From CAYGWP01 sp964353455 (GTDB lineage: Bacteria > Planctomycetota > Phycisphaerae > FEN-1346), in the NCBI GenBank assembly GCA_964353455.1, contig CAYGWP010000095.1:1-23413 (forward strand): a stretch of 23,413 nt of DNA, read 5' to 3'. Below the pieces are notes generated by a model. That model was given only the letters and a program-made list of their open reading frames with translations. It made no database searches and was not told where the DNA came from. A program made the position numbers and the translations under genes. This document shows positions 20,568 through 23,413 of the stretch, in pieces (position 1 is the first letter of the stretch; every line of letters starts with the position of its first letter).

Positions 20568-21233
20568 GTGGAAGCCGGATACGTCGAACTTGCCATCGGC
20601 TCGATCCTGATCTCGAACTTCGTCCTGGCGAAGTTCCTCGGCTTCTGCCCCTTCTTCGGCGTCACCCGCAAGATGTCCGACTCCATCGGCATGGGCCTGG
20701 CCGTCATCTTCGTCATGGTCCTGGCGTCGGCCGTCACGAGCCTGGTGTACCGGCATTTGCTGCTGCCGACCAATGACCAGCACACCAACCTGCTGGCCCT
20801 CATGGGCCTGCCGGTGCCGGAGGGCGGGTATGTGCTGGTCCTCAAGACGATCTCCTACATCCTTGTCATTGCGGGCCTGGTGCAGTTCGTGGAAATGGTC
20901 CTCCGGAAGAACGTGCCGAACCTGTACCGTGCGATGGGCATCTACCTGCCGCTTATCACCACAAACTGCGCGGTGTTCGGCGTGGCGCTCCTTAATACCG
21001 AGGCATGGCGCGACCCGGCCAACGGCCTGCCGGTCGGGAAGGCGGCGTTCAACGGCGCGGCCGGCGGCGCGGGGTTCCTGCTGGCAATGGTCCTGATGAG
21101 CAGCATCCGCGAGCGCCTGGAAGAGAGCCGCGTGCCGAAGTCGCTCCGGGGCCTCCCGATCGCCTTCATCTGCGGCGGGCTGATGGCACTGGCATTCTTC
21201 GGGTTCCAGAAACTGTTCGGGATTGCGGTGTGA
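20568..21233 (+). CDS. rnfA: Electron transport complex subunit RnfA
   Basis: RnfA pairs with RnfE in the membrane core of the Rnf complex. The 221-residue protein has about six membrane helices and the family blocks NFVLAKFLGFCPFFGVTRK near residue 17 and MGIYLPLITTNCAVFGVALL near 123; the conserved cysteines in FCPFF and TNCAVFG are the ones associated with an intramembrane iron-sulphur site between RnfA and RnfE. It is about 25 residues longer than E. coli RsxA, through longer loops near 65-85 and 145-160. The GTG at 20568 has AGGAGTG 7 bp upstream. rnfB follows after a single base. Confidence 0.96.
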   Translation: MEAGYVELAIGSILISNFVLAKFLGFCPFFGVTRKMSDSIGMGLAVIFVMVLASAVTSLVYRHLLLPTNDQHTNLLALMGLPVPEGGYVLVLKTISYILVIAGLVQFVEMVLRKNVPNLYRAMGIYLPLITTNCAVFGVALLNTEAWRDPANGLPVGKAAFNGAAGGAGFLLAMVLMSSIRERLEESRVPKSLRGLPIAFICGGLMALAFFGFQKLFGIAV

Positions 21234-21234
21234 C

Positions 21235-22116
21235 ATGGCCGACCTGATCCTCATGTACGCCGGCGCGTCGGCGATCGTTCTGGGGGCGCTGGCCGGATTC
21301 TTCGCGGCCGTCCTGGCGGTGGCCGACCGGTTCTTCCAGGTCGAAGTGGACCCCCGCGCCGCCGCCATTGAGGCCATCCTGCCGCGCGCCAACTGCGGTT
21401 CCTGCGGCTACGGCGGATGCGCTGCCTACGCCGAGGCGCTCGCCAAGGGCCAGGCCGCCGGGAATGCCTGCTCCCCCGGCGGGCCCGAGGCGGCCAGGAA
21501 GATCGCCGCCATCATGGGCATCCGGGTGGCGGAGTTCATCCCCAGGTCGGCGATCATCAAGTGCCAGGGCTCGCGCGAGAACACCCGCCCGCGGTTCCGC
21601 TATATCGGCGAGCGCGATTGCCGCGCCGCCACAGCCACCCAGTACGGCCAGACCGTCTGCCAGTATGCCTGCCTGGGCCTCGGAACGTGCGCGCGCGCCT
21701 GCCCGTTCGACGCGATGGTGATGGACGAAGGGTCGGGCCTGCCGCGCGTACTGGAGGACCGGTGCACCGCCTGCGGCACGTGCGCGGCGGTTTGTCCGAA
21801 AAATATTATTGAGATTCTCCCGAAAGGCCGGTATGTTCACGTGCTGTGCCGGAACCAGGATCCCGGCCGGGCCGTGCGCACGCTGTGCAAGGCGGGCTGC
21901 ATCGCCTGCAAGATGTGCGAAAAGGTCTGCCCCGTGGAGGGCGGCGCCATTCACGTCCGCGGGAACCTGGCCGAAGTCGATATGCAGACGTGCACCTCGT
22001 GCGGCAAGTGCGTGCGGGCGTGCCCGGTCGGCTGCATAGGAGACTTCCACAAGGTGAGGGACGAGGCGGCCCAGCGAAAAGCCGGGGCCGGACCGGACGC
22101 CAGGGGCGCCGCCTGA
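21235..22116 (+). CDS. rnfB: Ferredoxin-type subunit RnfB of the Rnf complex
   Basis: RnfB receives electrons from ferredoxin for the Rnf complex. The 293-residue protein has one N-terminal membrane helix (about 9-30), the 4Fe-4S domain with Cys54-x2-Cys57-x4-Cys62 and Cys79, then ferredoxin-like modules: Cys142/146/152/156, Cys177-x2-Cys180-x2-Cys183-x3-Cys187, Cys222-x2-Cys225-x2-Cys228-x3-Cys232 and Cys253-x2-Cys256-x2-Cys259-x3-Cys263. This is the long RnfB form found in anaerobes rather than the 190-residue proteobacterial form. ATG 21235, one base after the rnfA stop, gives MADLILMYAG and is preferred to an upstream in-frame start. The ribosome site is weak, so translation may depend on rnfA. 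Confidence 0.96.
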   Translation: MADLILMYAGASAIVLGALAGFFAAVLAVADRFFQVEVDPRAAAIEAILPRANCGSCGYGGCAAYAEALAKGQAAGNACSPGGPEAARKIAAIMGIRVAEFIPRSAIIKCQGSRENTRPRFRYIGERDCRAATATQYGQTVCQYACLGLGTCARACPFDAMVMDEGSGLPRVLEDRCTACGTCAAVCPKNIIEILPKGRYVHVLCRNQDPGRAVRTLCKAGCIACKMCEKVCPVEGGAIHVRGNLAEVDMQTCTSCGKCVRACPVGCIGDFHKVRDEAAQRKAGAGPDARGAA

Positions 22117-22139
22117 CGGTCTTCAGGTAACGGAGTCCG

Positions 22140-22844
22140 ATGATGGTCAGACACGACATCTTCTTGTTCGCTCTCGCGGCGCTCGGCTTGGGGCTGGGCG
22201 TCTCGGCCGCCGGTGCGCAGGACGTCGAATCCAAGGCCGCCACAAGGGCCATCGAAAACGCCGACCCCGACGCCGTTGACCCCAACCTCATCAAGGGCGA
22301 GAAGTGGACCCTCGACTTCCACTTCGAGCAGCCCGAACCCATCGTCGTCGGCGACCCGGCCACCGGCGACAGGCAGGTCTTCTGGTACGTCGTGTACACG
22401 GCCACGAACCGCACCGGGGCCGACCGCAGTTTCGTGCCGGTCTTCACGCTCTACGCCGACACGGGGGCCATCCGCCGCGCGGGCATCTATCCGACCGTCT
22501 TCGACGCCATCAAACGCACACGCAAGGTCCGTTTCCTCGAGAACGCCGTCCAGGTCATCGGCAAGATCCTGGTGGGCGATGACAACGCCCGGACGGGCGT
22601 GGCGATCTTCCCGCCGCTTGACCGCGAGACGGCCCGCTTCACCATCTTCGTCGAAGGCCTGTCGGGCGAGTACGTCGAGCGCCCGGCCGCAGCCCCCCCA
22701 GCAAAGGCCGCCGAGGCCGGCAAGGCCGCCGAGGTCGTACGCCTCCGCAAGACCCTGGCCATCGCCTACAGCCTGCCGGGCGACCGCTGGTGGCGGAACC
22801 TCGACCAGCCGATCTTCGTCTCCAAAAAATGGACGTGGCGATAA
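22140..22844 (+). CDS. Exported protein of unknown function
   Basis: I do not recognise the family. The 234-residue product has a signal peptide (residues about 5-27, ending AAGAQ), then a beta-rich domain with WYVVYTATNRTGADRSFVP and the segment GDRQVFW, and a short Ala/Lys-rich stretch (about 180-200) before a conserved-looking end (WWRNLDQPIFVSKKWTWR). No cysteines, metal motifs or membrane helices after the leader. GGAG at 22132-22135 precedes two adjacent ATG codons at 22140 and 22143; the second has the better spacing. It follows rnfB by 23 bp and is probably transcribed with it, but nothing links it to Rnf function. The 159 bp downstream of it hold no gene and no convincing terminator. 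Confidence 0.82.
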   Translation: MMVRHDIFLFALAALGLGLGVSAAGAQDVESKAATRAIENADPDAVDPNLIKGEKWTLDFHFEQPEPIVVGDPATGDRQVFWYVVYTATNRTGADRSFVPVFTLYADTGAIRRAGIYPTVFDAIKRTRKVRFLENAVQVIGKILVGDDNARTGVAIFPPLDRETARFTIFVEGLSGEYVERPAAAPPAKAAEAGKAAEVVRLRKTLAIAYSLPGDRWWRNLDQPIFVSKKWTWR

Positions 22845-23003
22845 GCCGGAATTCTCTTGCATCCGGAACCAAGTGCTGCAATGATTCAAGTTTGTTGCCG
22901 CCCGCGTCCGATGACTCGGGTGGGACTGTGCCGGGAGGAGTGTCTTTGCAGCCGCACTTCTCTGCCAACGAAAAGGACGCCGCACCTTTGGGAGGACAAA
23001 GTT

Positions 23004-23413
23004 ATGTCATCGCGCCATGAAGCCATGCCTCACGTTGAACGGTTGGAGGATCGCCTGCTGCTGGCCGTGAACCCGGTGGGGGCCGAGATGGAGATCACGA
23101 ACGACTCGGTCGACCAGTACTCGCCCGCGATCGCCATGGATGCCGACGGCGACTTCGTGGCCGTGTGGGTGGACTACAACTTCTATTCCTCATCCTCCGC
23201 CGAAGACATCGTGGCGCAACTCTTCGACGCCGACGGCACGCCCAAAGGCCTGGCGTTTATGGTCAGTTACATCAATTATTATTACGACCAGTATGCGCCG
23301 TCGGTGGCGATGGATGATGACGGCGACTTCGTCATCGCATGGCGGACATACATGCCATTATACTCCTACTACGGCAAGTACAATTACGACGCCGTCTCCG
23401 TCCAGGCGTTTGA
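23004..23413 (+). CDS. 5' part of a planctomycete-type surface protein with LEDRLLLA motif (truncated by window end)
   Basis: The frame is open from ATG 23004 to the window edge (136 codons seen). GGAGG at 22991-22995 gives a good ribosome site. The N-terminus, MSSRHEAMPHVERLEDRLLLAV, is a clear LEPR-XLL-type segment, found at the start of many large secreted or surface proteins of planctomycetes. Two copies of a repeat follow, YSPAIAMDADGDFVAVW and YAPSVAMDDDGDFVIAW, about 55 residues apart, as in multi-repeat beta-propeller-like proteins. The full protein is likely much longer. Codon use shows more Tyr/Asn/Ser codons than its neighbours, typical of secreted repeat proteins. Function cannot be given; a role at the cell surface is inferred. 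Confidence 0.85.
   Translation, partial: MSSRHEAMPHVERLEDRLLLAVNPVGAEMEITNDSVDQYSPAIAMDADGDFVAVWVDYNFYSSSSAEDIVAQLFDADGTPKGLAFMVSYINYYYDQYAPSVAMDDDGDFVIAWRTYMPLYSYYGKYNYDAVSVQAF

Noticed and set aside
19671..22116. Na+-pumping NADH:quinone reductase (Nqr) genes
   Set aside because: NqrD/NqrE resemble RnfE/RnfA, but the adjacent polyferredoxin RnfB is specific to Rnf.
22857..22885. Promoter upstream of the surface-protein gene (TTGCAT, 17 bp, AATGAT)
   Set aside because: Only half of each hexamer matches consensus; too weak to annotate.
1..23413. tRNA or rRNA genes
   Set aside because: No cloverleaf with a T-loop GTTCRANNC box and CCA-type end, and no rRNA-like conserved segment, was seen by eye.

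Overview
The window is G+C-rich (about two thirds by eye) and reads as a chromosomal segment of a planctomycete. The best lineage marker is the protein truncated at the right edge. Its N-terminus carries the motif LEDRLLLA, a variant of the LEPR-XLL-type segment that begins many large planctomycete surface proteins. A GH29 fucosidase, a GH10 xylanase, FG-GAP repeats, a serpin and a set of Rnf genes fit a polymer-degrading, at least partly anaerobic member of the phylum. A finer placement is not possible from the sequence alone.

Layout. 1-187: a dispersed inverted-repeat element ahead of a secreted alpha-L-fucosidase (+ strand). 1675-7107 (- strand): a run of four exported proteins transcribed in the order GH10 xylanase (Tat-type leader), serpin, FG-GAP/VCBS protein, and a secreted protein of unknown family. 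7245-8807 (-): mtaB, a tRNA t6A methylthiotransferase with an unusual internal expansion made of palindromic repeats. 8935-10757 (-): a TPR lipoprotein translationally coupled to an S1/P1-nuclease or phospholipase-C-fold protein with a C-terminal membrane anchor. 10758-10952: divergent promoters. 10953-19601 (+): hisF, a PilT-like ATPase, a membrane-anchored PilB/GspE homologue that has lost its catalytic residues, a CvpA-like membrane protein with a long extracytoplasmic or cytoplasmic tail, tldD and pmbA. 19614-22844 (+): a strong sigma70-type promoter followed by rnfE, rnfA, rnfB and a small exported protein. 23004-end: the start of a repeat-containing surface protein.

How the parts fit. 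The fucosidase, xylanase and serpin look like an exported glycan-utilisation set, with the serpin perhaps protecting exported enzymes from foreign proteases. The PilT-like ATPase and the pseudo-ATPase overlap by 4 bp and were probably selected to be made together. TldD and PmbA form the usual heterodimeric metalloprotease. RnfE, RnfA and RnfB are three subunits of the ferredoxin:NAD+ ion-pumping complex; RnfC, RnfD and RnfG are not in the window.

The most unusual feature is the density and placement of short palindromic repeats. At least seven families occur. Several lie between genes or against stop codons, but some lie inside coding sequence. In mtaB they add about 60 residues in frame, and in hisF and the nuclease-like gene another repeat type supplies terminal residues. 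This resembles the coding-sequence-invading palindromic elements of Rickettsia in behaviour, though the sequences are different. The second notable item is the catalytically dead secretion-type ATPase fused to a membrane domain.
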